14,141 nt of DNA, taken from positions 1 to 14,141 of the forward strand of contig JAEDJB010000041.1 of NCBI GenBank assembly GCA_016296565.1, in the 5' to 3' direction. The notes beneath the pieces were generated by a model, which saw nothing but the letters and a program-made list of their open reading frames with translations, was not told where the DNA came from and made no database searches. Source of the DNA: Oscillospiraceae bacterium (GTDB lineage Bacteria; Bacillota; Clostridia; Oscillospirales; Oscillospiraceae). The translations under genes were made by a program, and so were the position numbers. Positions 12,922-14,141 of the stretch are shown one piece after another. Within the stretch, counting starts at the first letter, position 1; each line of letters opens with the position of its first letter.

Positions 12922-12950
12922 ATCCTATCAAAGCCAGACAGAACTGTCAA
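12922..12950 (-). promoter_or_regulatory. Promoter of merR-ogt
   Basis: On the minus strand a perfect -35 TTGACA (12945-12950) is 17 bp from -10 TAGGAT (12922-12927). Its -10 is adjacent to the -10 of the rightward promoter, so the two start in opposite directions from the same 15 bases. Confidence 0.72.
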
Positions 12951-12977
12951 CCAAGAAATCAGGGAGGATAACAAACC

Positions 12978-14141
12978 ATGCTTGGAAATTTTGTTTACTG
13001 CAACCCCACAAAGCTCTACTTTGGCGAAGATTCTTTGCAGTACCTGAACCAGGAACTGCCCAAGTACGGGTCCAACGTGGTGCTGGTCTACGGCGGCGGG
13101 TCCATCAAGCAAAACGGCATCTATGACGCGGTGGTGGACATTCTGAAGGAGAACGGGAAAAACGTGGCGGAGATTGCCGGTGTCATGCCCAACCCCACCC
13201 TGGCCAAGCTGTACGAAGGGATTGCCATCGCCAGAGGCCACCAGGCGGACCTGCTCCTGGCCGTAGGCGGCGGCTCGGTGTGCGACTACGCCAAGGCGGT
13301 GGCTGTTTCTGTCCACTGCCCGGAGGACCCCTGGGATAAGTATTACCTGCGCTTTGAGGAGCCCGACTGCCCGGTGATCCCCGTGGGCTGCGTGCTCACC
13401 ATGGTGGGCACCGGGTCCGAGATGAACGCCGGCGCGGTGATTACCAACCAGGAGACCAAGCAAAAGATCGGCCACGTCTTTGCCGATGAGGCCATCATGC
13501 CCCGGTTCTCCGTCCTGAATCCCCGGTTCACGCTGACCTTGCCCCATTACCAGATGGTTTCCGGTATCTATGATATCTTCAACCACATCTGCGAGCAGTA
13601 TTTCTCCGGGGAGGACGACAACACCAGCGACTACATCAGCGAGGGCCTCATGCGCTCTGTCATCCATTCCAGCCGCATCGCCAACCGGAACCCCCAGGAC
13701 TATGAGGCCCGGAGCAACATTATGTGGACTGCCACCTGGGCCCTGAACACTTTGGTGGCCAAGGGCAAGAGCACCGACTGGATGGTTCACATGCTGGGCC
13801 AGGCGGTGGGAGGCTATACCAACGCCGCCCACGGCATGACCCTCTCCGCCGTCTCCCTGCCTTACTACCGGTTCCTCCTGCCCTACGGCCTGCCCAAATT
13901 CAAGCGGTTTGCGATCAATGTGTGGGACGTGAACCCGGAAGGGAAGAGCGACCAGCAGATCGCAGAGGAAGGCCTGGCGGCCATGGAAGCCTGGATGAAG
14001 GAGCTGGGCCTTGCCATGAACCTCACCCAGCTGGGCGTCACCGAGGACATGCTGGAGACCCTGGCCGACCTGACCCTGGTGCTTCCCGGCGGCTACAATC
14101 CCCCCAACCGAGAGGAGATTCTCCGGATCTTCCGGGAGAGC
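12978..14141 (+). CDS. Iron-containing alcohol dehydrogenase, butanol dehydrogenase / YqhD type (copy 2, 3' end cut)
   Basis: The frame from the ATG at 12978 stays open for 388 codons to the window edge. By alignment with copy 1 (391 residues) only the last few residues and the stop are missing. The cofactor loops are GGGS (39-42) and VGGGSVCDYAK (96-106). The metal ligands are all present: D199, H203 (YDIFNH), H271 (MVHMLG) and H285 (NAAHGM). It should reduce aldehydes to alcohols, probably with NADPH. GGGAGG lies about 10 bases before the ATG. The MerR-type promoter directly upstream makes it the most likely target of the divergent regulator. It differs from copy 1 by one inserted residue near position 173 and by scattered substitutions. 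Confidence 0.94.
   Translation, partial: MLGNFVYCNPTKLYFGEDSLQYLNQELPKYGSNVVLVYGGGSIKQNGIYDAVVDILKENGKNVAEIAGVMPNPTLAKLYEGIAIARGHQADLLLAVGGGSVCDYAKAVAVSVHCPEDPWDKYYLRFEEPDCPVIPVGCVLTMVGTGSEMNAGAVITNQETKQKIGHVFADEAIMPRFSVLNPRFTLTLPHYQMVSGIYDIFNHICEQYFSGEDDNTSDYISEGLMRSVIHSSRIANRNPQDYEARSNIMWTATWALNTLVAKGKSTDWMVHMLGQAVGGYTNAAHGMTLSAVSLPYYRFLLPYGLPKFKRFAINVWDVNPEGKSDQQIAEEGLAAMEAWMKELGLAMNLTQLGVTEDMLETLADLTLVLPGGYNPPNREEILRIFRES

Noticed and set aside
12789..13832. A 347-codon minus-strand frame across alcohol dehydrogenase copy 2
   Set aside because: It is antisense to copy 2 and runs through the merR promoter region. It resembles the shadow frame of copy 1 only because the two real genes are paralogues.

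Overview
The window is a GC-rich, densely coding stretch with strong AGGAGG-type ribosome binding sites, A/T-rich sigma-A-like promoters and clostridial gene content: a ferredoxin next to a Crp/Fnr regulator, meso-diaminopimelate dehydrogenase, iron-type butanol dehydrogenases, and a YkpA-type ABC-F protein. This suggests an anaerobic Firmicute, probably a gut member of the Oscillospiraceae. The family placement is inference; no rRNA or other marker gene is present. I see no tRNA, rRNA, CRISPR array or insertion sequence, and no gene-free stretch over 300 bases.

Layout. (1) 1-143: tail of an unidentified gene, then a hairpin terminator shared with the next gene. (2) 199-2300: a divergent pair, an iron-sulfur protein (-) and a Crp/Fnr regulator (+). 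They are separated by a perfect 16-bp palindrome that sits at exactly -41.5 relative to the likely start of the iron-sulfur gene. A nicotinamidase-like hydrolase follows on its own promoter. (3) 2369-7277, all minus strand: ABC-F ATPase, terminator, radical SAM protein, cardiolipin synthase, and a small membrane-anchored protein. (4) 7450-8436: ddh on its own promoter, ending at a symmetric terminator shared with the convergent operon. (5) 8481-10506 (-): an ECF-like sigma factor overlapping a 7-helix membrane protein, probably its regulator. (6) 10620-14141: an aldehyde/alcohol module. A MerR regulator and an O6-alkylguanine-DNA alkyltransferase overlap on the minus strand, followed by a first iron-containing alcohol dehydrogenase. 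A paralogous second dehydrogenase runs divergently and is cut by the window edge about at its last codon.

The most coherent local system is the last one. The merR/adh intergenic region has back-to-back promoters with one dyad. The dyad lies inside a 19-bp spacer toward the dehydrogenase and just after the start point toward merR, the textbook MerR arrangement. The regulator has a cysteine at position 52, as in the aldehyde-sensing AdhR of Bacillus subtilis. Together these suggest a carbonyl-stress switch that drives aldehyde reduction and includes a DNA alkyl-repair gene. Other points worth checking are a natural Glu-to-Gln change in the second ATPase site of the ABC-F protein, a perfect 12-bp inverted repeat of unknown role in front of the first dehydrogenase, and a radical SAM gene lying directly behind a terminator with almost no room for a promoter.
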